Assembly (NCBI RefSeq): GCF_022614595.1
Contig: NZ_JAJFAU010000021.1
Location: 1-43,053 of the forward strand
Source: Streptomyces sp. CNQ085
Lineage (GTDB): Bacteria > Actinomycetota > Actinomycetes > Streptomycetales > Streptomycetaceae
Direction of reading: 5' to 3'
Length of the DNA: 43,053 bases
Shown here: piece after piece, positions 1 through 10,273 of the stretch
How positions within the stretch are numbered: the stretch's first letter is position 1
How the letters are laid out: every line of letters starts with the position of its first letter
Notes under the pieces: generated by a model
Told to the model about the DNA's origin: nothing
The model's input: the letters and a program-made list of their open reading frames with translations, nothing else
Databases searched by the model: none
Program-made: the position numbers and the translations under genes

Positions 1-110
1 CGCAGTTCCTCGCGCAGTGCCCGCAGGGCGCGGAGGGCGTACTCGATGTCCTCCTCATCGTCTCCGGCGCGGTGCCGGTGGGCGACGCGGTCGCCGACCG
101 GGTCCAGGTC
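1..110 (-). CDS. Possible partial gene running off the left edge
   Basis: On the minus strand one frame reads an acidic, helix-forming stretch (GDDEEDIEYALRALRALREE) with G or C at most third codon positions, which looks like real coding sequence entering from the left edge. I see no ATG or GTG in this frame close by, so the start is unknown and the upper boundary given is approximate. The family is not recognised. It lies downstream of the potassium channel gene on the same strand. Chance GC-rich open frame is the alternative. Confidence 0.22.
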
Positions 111-237
111 GCCGGTGCCCTTCAGTCTCCTGAACGGGCTTGCGGGAGGCGCCTGTCGGCGGCCGGGGCGCGGCGGCCGATGCCCGCCGCGCTCCTCGGT
201 ACGGGGAAGCCGGGCAGGGTGGCGTACGGCTCGTGGT

Positions 238-822
238 TCACGCCTCCGGATCGGAGGGCGCCCGGCGGCGAAGCGCCGACTTGACCGTGTCGACCACGAG
301 CCGGGCCGCGACGCCCACCAGCAGCAGGCCGCCGGTCATCTGGACCATCACGATGACCCGGGCCGGCTGGGAGCGTGCGGTGATGTCGCCGTAGCCGACG
401 GTGGCGAACGTCGTGAGCGCGAAGTACAGGGCGTCGGTACGGGTGAGGGGTTCGCCGAAGCTGCCCGGCTCGGCCCTCTCCAGGAGGTGGTAGACGGTCG
501 CGAAGAGCAGCAGGAACAGCAGCAGCACGCTCACCAGTGCCTCGGCCGCCCGCAGGATCGGGCGGGGGGAGCGCTCGATCTCACGGATCTCCCAGAGGAA
601 CAGGGCGAGGACGGCGAGCAGCCCCAGGGCGAGGATGACGGCCGTGCCACCGGTGAACTCCTCGTCCACGGGCAGCAGGTAGTACGCGGTCAGGAGCGCC
701 GCGGTGATGAAGGCCAGCCGCACCGCGGCGATCACCGCGGGAACGCCGTGGGCGGTGCGGGCGGCGCGGACGCCCTCCCGGTTGTCCGGGGGCGGTCGGC
801 GGGACGGGTCGGGTGGCGGCAT
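238..822 (-). CDS. Potassium channel family protein (two-pore-helix type pore)
   Basis: A 194-residue membrane protein predicted to conduct K+ across the cell membrane. The selectivity filter TVGYGD is at residues 141-146, preceded by a pore helix (ALYFALTTFA) and followed by a hydrophobic segment at about 155-177. Three further hydrophobic segments lie at about 28-50, 58-77 and 93-113. There is no RCK/TrkA nucleotide-binding domain; the C-terminus is a short Arg-rich tail, so gating is not evident. The ATG has a good ribosome binding site (GGGAG, 6 bases upstream). The gene upstream on this strand ends about 120 bases away, so it is probably not tightly coupled. Confidence 0.88.
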   Translation of the reverse strand: MPPPDPSRRPPPDNREGVRAARTAHGVPAVIAAVRLAFITAALLTAYYLLPVDEEFTGGTAVILALGLLAVLALFLWEIREIERSPRPILRAAEALVSVLLLFLLLFATVYHLLERAEPGSFGEPLTRTDALYFALTTFATVGYGDITARSQPARVIVMVQMTGGLLLVGVAARLVVDTVKSALRRRAPSDPEA

Positions 823-945
823 GCGCGTCTCCCGGTGGTTCCGGTTCCGGTTCGGTCGCGGCCCGCGGGGGCTTCGGCGGACGCGGGGCTTCGGCGATCA
901 GGCGACGGCCCGGGACGTTCCGGGGCCGCAGGGGTGTCAGGGGTG

Positions 946-2496
946 TCAGGGGCGGACCGACACCGTCCAGCCGCTCTTGTAGGTGTCCGGCACCGGGTGG
1001 CGCGGCCATTCTCGCGCCCAGGACGGCGGGTCCGCCCGGCGCATGACCACCGCGTCGGACCGCCGGGGGGCGCGCGGGTCCGTTCTGACGCAGCCCGCGG
1101 CGTGCGCGACGGGGATCGCCGCGTCGTTGCCCGTGACCGCGCACGGGGCGCGTACGCCGTGCGCGTGGAGCACTGCCGCGATGCGCTGCCAGTCCTCGCG
1201 CGCCTGCTCCTGGATGCCCGCGTGGGTGTGCGCCAGAGTGGCCTGGACGACCAGGTGGCCCGCCAGCACGGCGGTGAGGACGACGGCCGCCGGCGCCGAG
1301 CGGCGGGCCCGGTCGGCGAGGCGGAGCAGGCCGAGGGCGGCGGGCACGGCCAGCAGCGCGTAGCCGGGCAGCAGGAAGCGCGGCGCGACGTAGGGCAGCA
1401 GGAGGAAGTACTGCGCCATGAGCGAGCCGGCCGTGGCCGCGGCCAGCCACAGCGGCGCCGCGTCCCCCGCGCCGGCCATGATCCACGGCGTACGGGTGCG
1501 GCGCGCCGCGAGCAGTCCCAGCGCGGTGAGCAACCCCAGCAGCGGCCACCAGGCCGCGGCCGCCCACCACACCCCGTCGCCGGTGCAGGGGCGGCACAGC
1601 AGCGGGCCGTCCAGCGAGGTGAGGTGGTCGGCCACCGACAGCACCGGCCGCATGCCGCCCTGGACCTCGCTCGCCTCGGCGAGGCGCTGTGCCACCCCGC
1701 CGAACCGCAGCCACGCCTCCGCCGCCCACGGCAGCGCGCCCGCAGCGGCGCCCGCGGCCACGGCGGCGATCCTGCCCCGGCCGTGCCAGGCGGGCACCGC
1801 GACGGCGGCCAGCAGCAGGGGCGCGGCGAGGGCCGCGCCCTCGTTGGGCCGCATCAGGGTCGCCACGGCCAGTCCGGCGGCCAGTCCCGCGGACCGCGCA
1901 CCGCGGCCGGATCCGCTTCCCGCGAAGCAGCCCACCGCCGCGAGCGCGCCCATCGCCGTGTAGTGATTGGGCATGGCGGCGCCCGCGTAGAACAGCACCG
2001 TCCACAGCGAGCCGTACAGCGCCGCCGCCACCCAGACCGCCGAGGGCCGGGGCACCACCCGCAGCCAGGGGCGGAAACCCAGGTAGAGCGCGGTGCTCGA
2101 CAGCGCCAGCAGCCAGACTCTCAGCAGCACGGCCGAGTCGCTCCAGGAGGCGACGGGGAACAGCAGCAGGGGCACGCCATGGGTGCGCGGGGCGCTGAAG
2201 GGGGTCGGGGGACCGTAGGGGGAGAAGCGGCTGGCGTAGACCGTCTCGTCCCAGCCGAGCGGCAGGGTGAGCGGCACCAGGAGGGCGGCGGACAGCGCCG
2301 GCAGGACGCAGACGGCCGCCAGTCTGCGGGCCTCCCGCCGCAGGGCGCTCGGCGATCCCGGCGCGGCGGCCGTACCGTCGGCGCCGATGCCCCCGCGCCC
2401 TCCGATCCCTCGGGGGGCGCGGAGCCCGCCGGGGACCGGTACCGTGCGGCCGAGGGGCAGGGCTCTGCCCGGCGTTCTGCCCGGCACGGCGTTCAC
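946..2496 (-). CDS. Polytopic membrane protein, glycosyltransferase family 39-like
   Basis: A 516-residue protein with about ten hydrophobic segments. The first luminal loop contains WDETVYASRFSPYG shortly after the first membrane segment, placing an acidic residue where PMT/GT39-type (GT-C fold) glycosyltransferases carry their catalytic Asp. The second half is long hydrophobic helices, followed by a small soluble C-terminal part with two Cys. The likely role is transfer of a sugar from a polyprenyl-phosphate donor to an extracytoplasmic acceptor, but donor and acceptor cannot be told. I chose the GTG at 2496, which has GGAGG 5 bases upstream, over a frame-open start 111 bases further up. 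Fold class is reasonably supported; exact activity is not. Confidence 0.72.
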   Translation of the reverse strand: MNAVPGRTPGRALPLGRTVPVPGGLRAPRGIGGRGGIGADGTAAAPGSPSALRREARRLAAVCVLPALSAALLVPLTLPLGWDETVYASRFSPYGPPTPFSAPRTHGVPLLLFPVASWSDSAVLLRVWLLALSSTALYLGFRPWLRVVPRPSAVWVAAALYGSLWTVLFYAGAAMPNHYTAMGALAAVGCFAGSGSGRGARSAGLAAGLAVATLMRPNEGAALAAPLLLAAVAVPAWHGRGRIAAVAAGAAAGALPWAAEAWLRFGGVAQRLAEASEVQGGMRPVLSVADHLTSLDGPLLCRPCTGDGVWWAAAAWWPLLGLLTALGLLAARRTRTPWIMAGAGDAAPLWLAAATAGSLMAQYFLLLPYVAPRFLLPGYALLAVPAALGLLRLADRARRSAPAAVVLTAVLAGHLVVQATLAHTHAGIQEQAREDWQRIAAVLHAHGVRAPCAVTGNDAAIPVAHAAGCVRTDPRAPRRSDAVVMRRADPPSWAREWPRHPVPDTYKSGWTVSVRP

Positions 2497-3080
2497 GCGG
2501 CCTCCACCCGGTCGTCCTGCGGCCTGCGGTCTGTCCCCCGCCCGTCGTTGTACCAGCGCGCCGGGCGGGCGGCGTGCGCCCGCGCGGTGGCCGCACGGCG
2601 GCCGCACCGATCGGACGACGGCCCTACGGCAGCCGGCCTACGGACACGCTCCGGTGCGCGACCCCGGCGGGTGACGGAGGAAGGGGCGCGCGGGAGGGCA
2701 CGAGCGCTGTGACATACGCCCCAGGCGCGTGGCCGGACGCCGTCGGTGCGGGCCCGGACACACCGGGAGCCGCGGCACGCCCCGGCCCGGAGCCGGGCGC
2801 GAGGGGGAACGAAAAGCAGCGTCTGACCTGGTACTTGGCCTACTCGGAGGAGCCGGGGCCGCCTGCCGCCGGCGGGGTGCCCGCGACCGCCGGACGGGCC
2901 CGCGGAGCGTGCTGCCGGGCGGGCCGCGAAGCGGGGCCGCGCCCACCAGGCTTCTGGCTTCCCGGTGCGGAAGATGTCTCAAGTAGGCTACGAGACCGTT
3001 GCCGTCCGGCAAGGGTGCCGGAGACCGTGACGCCCGCCGATGCTGTCGACCGGGTTCGTACGAAGAAGCGGAGTACAGCG
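2497..3080. other. Intergenic region, no gene seen
   Basis: About 580 bases between the divergent membrane protein and acyl-CoA dehydrogenase genes. Open frames here have poor third-position bias and no convincing ribosome binding site. A TAGGCT hexamer at 2984-2989 could be a -10 element for the rightward gene, but I see no clear -35. I see no tRNA, repeat or terminator. Confidence 0.4.
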
Positions 3081-4247
3081 GTGGTGCGGATCGAACTGGG
3101 GGCCGCGGTGTCCGTCGCCCGGGAGATCGCCGAGAAGACCCTGGCCCCGCGAGCGGCCTCGGTGGACGCGGAGCAGCGGTGGCCGAAGGAGGGCATGGCG
3201 GCCCTGCTGTCCCGGCTGGGCGGGCTGGTGGTGCCCGAGCACTCCGGCGGCATGGGCCACGGTCTGCTGGCCGTGGCGCAGGTGGGAGAGGCGACGGGCC
3301 GGGCCTGCGCCTCGACGTCGATCTGCTTCGGCATGCACCTGGTCGGCTCGGCGGTGATCGCCGCGCAGGCCGGCACCGTACAGCGGGAGCGGTACCTGGC
3401 GCCGATCGCCGCCGGGGAGCACCTGACGACCCTGGCCCTGTCCGAGCCCGGGACGGGCGGCGAATTCTGGCTGCCGCAGACGCGGATGGAGCGCGTCGAG
3501 CGCTCCGGCGGCGACCGGCTGCGGCTGACCGGCGCCAAGAGCTTCGTCACCAACGGCGGCCACGCCGACTCCTATGTCGTGTCCACCATCGCCGTGGGGC
3601 CGGAGACGCCGCCCGGCCAGTTCTCCTGCACGGTCGTCGACGCCGACGCGCCCGGCCTTCGGTGGGGTCCCCAGTGGCACGGCTTCGGCATGCGGGGCAA
3701 CGACTCGCGCGGCCTGGAGCTGCCCGGCGTGGAGATCCCCGCGGAATGCCTGCTGGGGCAGGAGGGCGACGAGATCTGGTACGTGTTCAACGTCGTCGCC
3801 CCCTACTTCCTGATGGCCATGTCCGGCACCTACCTGGGCGTCGCCGCGGCCGCCCTGGAGGAGACCCGCACACATCTGCTGCTGCGGCGCACACGCGCCG
3901 GCCGCGTTCTGGCCGGCAACCCGGTCGTACAGCACCGGCTGGGCACGATGTGGGCCCGGGTGGAGCGCACCCGGCGCCTGGTCTACCAGGCGGCCGCCGA
4001 GGCGGAGCTCGGCGGCCCCGAGGCCCTGCCGGGGCTGGCCTCGGCCAAGGCCGAGGTCTCCGACGCGGCGGAGGCCACGGTGAACGACGCCCTGACCCTG
4101 CTCGGCGGGATCGGCTACGGGACCGACTCGCCGCTGCAGCGGATGCTGCGCGACGCCCGCGCCGCCCATGTGATGGCCCCGGTCACCGACGTGCTGCGGG
4201 TGTGGGCGGGCAAGGCCCTGCTGGACGAACCGCTACTGGAAGACTGA
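3081..4247 (+). CDS. Acyl-CoA dehydrogenase family flavoprotein
   Basis: A 388-residue protein of the usual family length (about 380). It shows the N-terminal helical domain (residues 1-115), the FAD-contacting LALSEPGTGG segment (118-127), the middle beta domain and the C-terminal helical domain with LLGGIGYGTDSPLQRMLRDA. In medium-chain enzymes the catalytic Glu sits in the YEGT segment after this motif. Here the aligned stretch reads MAPVTDVLR, so that Glu is absent; some subfamilies carry it elsewhere. Substrate unknown. Start: GTG at 3081, with GGAG 7 bases upstream; an upstream in-frame extension lacks family similarity. The next gene begins 13 bases downstream, so the two may be cotranscribed. 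Confidence 0.85.
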   Translation: MVRIELGAAVSVAREIAEKTLAPRAASVDAEQRWPKEGMAALLSRLGGLVVPEHSGGMGHGLLAVAQVGEATGRACASTSICFGMHLVGSAVIAAQAGTVQRERYLAPIAAGEHLTTLALSEPGTGGEFWLPQTRMERVERSGGDRLRLTGAKSFVTNGGHADSYVVSTIAVGPETPPGQFSCTVVDADAPGLRWGPQWHGFGMRGNDSRGLELPGVEIPAECLLGQEGDEIWYVFNVVAPYFLMAMSGTYLGVAAAALEETRTHLLLRRTRAGRVLAGNPVVQHRLGTMWARVERTRRLVYQAAAEAELGGPEALPGLASAKAEVSDAAEATVNDALTLLGGIGYGTDSPLQRMLRDARAAHVMAPVTDVLRVWAGKALLDEPLLED

Positions 4248-4260
4248 CGGTGTACTGACG

Positions 4261-6327
4261 ATGCCCGGTGAGAGGAACCGCATCCTGCTGGTGGACGTCC
4301 TCCCCGAGACCGCGGAGGACTTCGAGGCCGCGTTCGGCGAGGAGGCCGAGCTGGTCCACGTCACGGCCGCGAGCGTCCTGGAGCACACCGAGGGCAGGCC
4401 CGGCCAACGCCGGCCCGCCGTGGCAGTGGTGGGCCGGCGGGTACCGGCCCCGGTCGGCCTGATCCACGCGCTGCGTCCCCACCCGGCGGACCTGGCGGCG
4501 GTGGTGGTCGCCACCTCCGCCACCGACTCCCGGCTCACCACGCTGCCGATACTCTTCTCCGCCGACCTCGTCCGCCGGGTCCCGGACGCACGGGCCGACC
4601 TGCTGCCGCGGACAGCCCGCGAACTGCTGGAGGGCGTGACCGGACGGCGCGCCGAGATCTCGGTGCGCTCCACCGTCCAGCGGCAGCTCGCCACCGGCAC
4701 GGTGATGGGCCGGCAGCTGGGGGAGCGGCTGCTGGGCGAGTTCCTCACCCAGGCCCCGATCGGCGCCCTCATGCTGGACGACGACGGCGCGGTGCTCGCC
4801 TGGAACCACCGTGCCGCGGACGTCCTGGAGCTGGACGACCGCGGATCGCTCCGCCGTCCGCTGGCCGACCTGTTCCCGGCGGACGTCCGCGCCGCGCTGC
4901 GGCAGCACCTGGCCACCGCCCGGGAGCAGTCCGCCCCCGGTCCCGACGTGGTCTTCGAGCGGACCGGGTCCGACGGCACCGCGCAGGCCATACGCATAGC
5001 CCCCCAGAAGGTGACGGACTCCGAGGGCCGCGAGCGCGTCCTGGTGCTCGCCGAGGACGTCACCGACCGCCTGCACGCGCAGCGCAAGCTCGCCGAACGC
5101 ACCGGCCACGCCCTGCTCAGCGCGGAGGTCGCCGCCGCCATGACGGCCCCCGGCCCGCTGGCCGAGCGCCTGCACCGCTGCGTACGGGCCACCGCGGACC
5201 GGCTGGGCGCCGACCGTGTCTGCCTGTGGACCCTGACGCCGTCCGGCAGACCCGAGCCCGCCGCCTGCGCCGACCTCGACCGCGCCACCTCCGCCGGCGG
5301 TCTCCACCCCGAGCACGCTGACGAGGACCTGGTCGGGCGGATCGCCGCCCGGCAGCGTCCCCATCTGGACCTCGCGCCCCCCGGCGGGCCGGCGTCCGGG
5401 TCCGGCCGGCCGGCGGGCTCCTTCGCCGGCTATCCGCTGGTCTCCGGCGGGGAGCCGATCGGCGTACTGGCCCTGAACACCCGCCTGGCCCTGCCCGGTT
5501 CCACGCTCTCCATCCTGGAGAACATCGCCGACCAGGTCGCCGTCGGCATCCAGCGGGACCGCCTGCTGCACCGGCTGCGCGCCACCACCCAGGCCCTGGA
5601 GCGCCCGCTGCTCCCGCCCCGCCTGCCCGAACTGCCCGGCTTCGACCTCGCCGCCCGCTACCACCCCTTCGGCAGCGGGCTGCACATCGGCGGGGACTTC
5701 TACGACGCCTTCACCGCCCCCGACGGCCGGTACGTCCTGGCCCTGGGCGATGTCTGCGGCAAGGGGCCCGGCGCCGCCGCCATCACCGGCCTGGTGCGCC
5801 ACACCCTGTGGGCGGCGGCCCAGCACACCACCGGCCCCGAACACGTCCTGAGCCTGGTCAACAACGCGCTGCGGCGGCAGAACGCCCCCTTCTGCACCCT
5901 CGCCTACGCCGTCCTGGAGCCGCCCTCCGATCCGGCGGACCCCTCCGGCACCGCCCGCGTCCGCATCGCCTCCGCCGGGCACCCCACCCCGCTGCTGCGC
6001 CGCGCCGACGGCCGCGCCGTGCCGCTGGAGGTGCGCGGTCCGCTGCTGGGCGTCCTGGACGAACTGCGCCATCCGGTGACCGAGGTGGAGCTGCGGCCGG
6101 GCGAGACCCTGGTGTTCTACACCGACGGCTTCACCGAGGGCGCCGGGGCGGAGGACCGCCGCGAACCCGAGGACCTCGCCGCCCTGCTGGCCGCACACCC
6201 GCCGCCGGCCGGTGACGGGCGCCCCGCCGACCGCGTGGTCGCGGCCCTGCTGGAGGACGCCCACTCCTGGTGGGGCGAGCGGCTCCGCGACGACCTGGCC
6301 GTCCTGGCCATCGCCCGCCTGGGCTGA
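4261..6327 (+). CDS. PAS-GAF-SpoIIE (PP2C-type) serine phosphatase
   Basis: A 688-residue multidomain signalling phosphatase, the kind that dephosphorylates anti-anti-sigma factors in partner-switching pathways. An N-terminal region of about 120 residues (ILLVDVLPET...) resembles a degenerate receiver. It is followed by a PAS domain (about 155-275), a GAF domain (about 290-440) and the PPM/SpoIIE catalytic domain (about 455-688). Metal-binding motifs are visible: GGDFYD near 477, GDVCGKG near 496, YTDGFTEG near 620 and a final DDLAVLAIA. It has no kinase or HATPase domain of its own; the separate RsbW-like ATPases in this window are plausible but unproven partners. It follows the acyl-CoA dehydrogenase gene by 13 bases. 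The ribosome binding site is weak. Confidence 0.9.
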   Translation: MPGERNRILLVDVLPETAEDFEAAFGEEAELVHVTAASVLEHTEGRPGQRRPAVAVVGRRVPAPVGLIHALRPHPADLAAVVVATSATDSRLTTLPILFSADLVRRVPDARADLLPRTARELLEGVTGRRAEISVRSTVQRQLATGTVMGRQLGERLLGEFLTQAPIGALMLDDDGAVLAWNHRAADVLELDDRGSLRRPLADLFPADVRAALRQHLATAREQSAPGPDVVFERTGSDGTAQAIRIAPQKVTDSEGRERVLVLAEDVTDRLHAQRKLAERTGHALLSAEVAAAMTAPGPLAERLHRCVRATADRLGADRVCLWTLTPSGRPEPAACADLDRATSAGGLHPEHADEDLVGRIAARQRPHLDLAPPGGPASGSGRPAGSFAGYPLVSGGEPIGVLALNTRLALPGSTLSILENIADQVAVGIQRDRLLHRLRATTQALERPLLPPRLPELPGFDLAARYHPFGSGLHIGGDFYDAFTAPDGRYVLALGDVCGKGPGAAAITGLVRHTLWAAAQHTTGPEHVLSLVNNALRRQNAPFCTLAYAVLEPPSDPADPSGTARVRIASAGHPTPLLRRADGRAVPLEVRGPLLGVLDELRHPVTEVELRPGETLVFYTDGFTEGAGAEDRREPEDLAALLAAHPPPAGDGRPADRVVAALLEDAHSWWGERLRDDLAVLAIARLG

Positions 6328-6357
6328 CCGGCTCCGGGCGGGCGCCGCCGCGGGCTC

Positions 6358-7623
6358 TCAGGGGCGGGCGCGGAGGTTGGTGCCGTTCAGGCACAGGGCG
6401 ATGTTGCGGACCGCGGCGGTGAGCTCCTCGATCACCCGGGCGGCCCGCTCGGCGTCGTGGAAGGCGGGCCGGTCGGCGGACGCGGACAGGGAGCTGCTGA
6501 GGTCCTCGGTGAGGCGGCGCATCGCGTCCAGTTCCTCGGCGGGCGGCACGGCGGGGGCGCCGGGAACCGCGGGCTCGCCCGAAGGGGGCGCCGGGACCGG
6601 CGCGGCGGGGGCGGCCGGAGTCGCCGGGACGAGGGGTACGGGTGCGGGCTCCGCGGGCTGCCGGGGCTGATCCGGCCGCGGGGACTGAGCGGGCGCGGCC
6701 CGGGGCTCGGAGCGGGGTACGGCGGGTGCGTCGGACGCCGCCGACGTCTCCGGCGCGGCGGGGGCGGCGGGGGCGGCGGGGGCGGCGGGTGCCGCGCCCG
6801 TACCGCCGCCACCGGCCGCCGGAGCGCTCCACCCCCCGGCGGGCCCCGACGCGTCCGGCGAGAGCCTGGTCTGCGGCGGCAGCACGTTCTCGGCGGTGCC
6901 CGGGGACCACAGCGGCGCCGTCGGCTGCGGCGCGGTGGGGACGTGCTCGGCCTTCCACCGCAGCCGGTAGCACTCGACCTGGTCGGCGCAGGCGGTGCGG
7001 GCGTGGAAGACCGCGCTGCCCTCTCCCAGGTCGGGGTACCAGAGGTTCGGACCGGGGAAGCGCACCGTCCGCATCCTGGGCTTGACGGGCTCCGCGCAGC
7101 CGATGCAGCAGCCGGCCGGCACGCACAGCCCCGCGACCTCCTTCTGCGCGGCGGCGCGGGGACCGATCTCCCCGCGGTACTCCCCGTTGCCGCAGGGCGG
7201 CAGTTCTCCGCAGGTGCGGCAGACCGCGTAGTGCTCCGGGAGGACCTGCCAGCCGTGGCTGACGGGCGCGCACCAGTGCTTGGGCGTGGAGCGCGGGAAG
7301 TTCTCGTTGCGCAGGACCAGCACCACGGGCCGCCTGTAGAAGTCGGACCGCTCGGGGGGCTGCGCGTTCAGCCGCCCGTTCATCCTGCGCAGGTCCTCCG
7401 AGTGCCGCCACAGTTCGAGGTGCTCGCGCCAGGCCTGCTCGTAGGAGAGCGGCCAGGGGTGGTCCCGGTACTCGTCGATCTCCAGGATCCGCCAGGGCTG
7501 CCGGTCGAAGACGACGACGTGCCCGCTCCTCAGGCGCAGGTGCGTACCGTTGTCGCCCTCCTTGGGCCAGTCGATGCGGCCGACGCGGGTGGGCTGGTCG
7601 GGGAGCCCTTCGCGAACATGCAT
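6358..7623 (-). CDS. Unrecognised Cys-rich protein with Pro/Ala-rich linker
   Basis: A 421-residue protein I do not recognise. Residues 1-70 are a compact region rich in Trp and charged residues. Residues 140-200 contain paired cysteines (CRTCGELPPCG and, further on, CVPAGCCIGCAEP) that look like zinc or iron-sulfur ligands. Residues 240-345 are a low-complexity Ala/Pro linker with APAAPAAPAAP-type repeats. The last 65 residues form a helix-rich tail (EELDAMRRLTEDLSSSLSA). No signal peptide or membrane segment is evident. The start is well supported by GAGGAG 6 bases before ATG 7623. It is convergent with the SpoIIE phosphatase gene, with 30 bases between stops. Confidence 0.75.
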   Translation of the reverse strand: MHVREGLPDQPTRVGRIDWPKEGDNGTHLRLRSGHVVVFDRQPWRILEIDEYRDHPWPLSYEQAWREHLELWRHSEDLRRMNGRLNAQPPERSDFYRRPVVLVLRNENFPRSTPKHWCAPVSHGWQVLPEHYAVCRTCGELPPCGNGEYRGEIGPRAAAQKEVAGLCVPAGCCIGCAEPVKPRMRTVRFPGPNLWYPDLGEGSAVFHARTACADQVECYRLRWKAEHVPTAPQPTAPLWSPGTAENVLPPQTRLSPDASGPAGGWSAPAAGGGGTGAAPAAPAAPAAPAAPETSAASDAPAVPRSEPRAAPAQSPRPDQPRQPAEPAPVPLVPATPAAPAAPVPAPPSGEPAVPGAPAVPPAEELDAMRRLTEDLSSSLSASADRPAFHDAERAARVIEELTAAVRNIALCLNGTNLRARP

Positions 7624-7866
7624 GCCACGCTCCTCGGCAACGGGACAACTATGGTCAACATGGAGCACTTTCCAACATTCTGGATCATTTCGGACCTTTA
7701 GCCGTTCAGACACGCGCACGCCCGTCGCCCAGCACGCCCCGCTCCGCGGTCGCCGTACGGCGCCGACGTGCGGCGACCGCGTGCGGCACGTACCGCGCCA
7801 ACACCGGGCGCCCCGTGAGTATTGACCTTTTGTCTGAGATTCCCCGCGAATGGCTGGCTGCCCGCC

Positions 7867-9785
<1,919 letters not shown>

Positions 9786-9789
<4 letters not shown>

Positions 9790-9938
9790 GCCGTGTTCCC
9801 GGGGTGGCTGTCGGCCCTGGCGGGCGCGTCACCCCCGAGAACGAGTCCCACGGCTTCGCGCGCCTCCTGCCGCTCCGCCTCGGTGGGATCGTCGTCGCCG
9901 GGCTCGGGAGGCGCGGGCAGTTCGGCGGCCTCCGCCAC
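9786..9938 (-). CDS. Small acidic antitoxin-like protein (PIN partner)
   Basis: A 50-residue acidic protein (starting VAEAAELPAPPEPGDDDP, with TEAERQEAREAVGLVL after it), placed directly before a PIN-domain remnant and overlapping it by GTGA, the usual arrangement of an antitoxin ahead of its toxin. The GTG start has AGGAG 7 bases upstream. No DNA-binding domain is visible; it may represent only the toxin-binding part. Because the toxin is broken, this is probably a relic. The assignment rests mainly on position and acidity. Confidence 0.45.
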
Positions 9939-10104
9939 GCACGTTCTCCTCGGCGCCGACCGGTGACCGTCGCCCAGGACTACAAACGCTCTCGCTGGTA
10001 AGGGATTCGACGTCTTCTGCGCGCATGCGCGGGCGCCCGCGAGCGAAGCGGGGTACGAGCGCCCGCACACCGCGTGGCACTCTTGGACGAGGAGAGAGAA
10101 GCCA

Positions 10105-10123
10105 TTAGGTTAGCCTCGCCTAA
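10105..10123 (+). promoter_or_regulatory. Iron box (DmdR/IdeR-type operator)
   Basis: TTAGGTTAGCCTCGCCTAA agrees at 16 of 19 positions with the actinobacterial iron-box consensus TTAGGTTAGGCTAACCTAA, with both half-site ends intact. It sits 151 bases before the first siderophore gene. By analogy with DmdR1/IdeR targets, the Fe(II)-loaded repressor would bind here and shut off the operon when iron is sufficient. Confidence 0.88.
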
Positions 10124-10171
10124 TTTGATGGTCGCTCAGGTGACCCGGGAACGCATCCGGAGGGAGGGGAC

Positions 10172-10195
10172 GTGAGCGCTTCCGACGGTGGCTGA
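10172..10195 (+). other. Seven-codon leader reading frame with strong RBS
   Basis: GTG AGC GCT TCC GAC GGT GGC TGA is preceded by GGAGGGAGGGGAC, one of the strongest ribosome binding sites in the window. It ends 78 bases before the first enzyme gene. It could be a translated leader peptide or the stub of a lost gene. An overlapping 15-codon frame from ATG 10128 ends at 10175 by GTGA overlap, but has no ribosome binding site. Confidence 0.3.
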
Positions 10196-10273
10196 CGGCG
10201 CGCACCGGACGACCGCACCGCTTCTCCGACCCACCGCCTCCCCGACCGTGCCGCACCCAGCGAGGTAGAGCCC

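Larger units (their letters stand above)
9939..10273. promoter_or_regulatory. Leader and promoter region of the siderophore operon
   Basis: This 335-base gap separates the toxin-antitoxin relic from the siderophore operon. It holds the iron box at 10105-10123, an overlapping TAATTT hexamer (10121-10126) that could be the -10 element, and a roughly 150-base leader with two very short reading frames (10128-10175 and 10172-10195). No larger gene is seen. Confidence 0.5.

Noticed and set aside
46..2712. Very long rightward open frame (888 codons) over the potassium channel and membrane protein genes
   Set aside because: Its translation is low-complexity Arg/Gly/Gln-rich and it lies antisense to two genes with clear membrane and pore motifs; it is an effect of high GC content.
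4183..6264. Long leftward open frame opposite the SpoIIE phosphatase
   Set aside because: GC-driven antisense shadow; the plus-strand frame has PAS, GAF and PP2C motifs.
6760..6800. GGGGCGGCG repeats near 6.8 kb
   Set aside because: They encode the Ala/Pro linker of the Cys-rich protein; no array structure with spacers.
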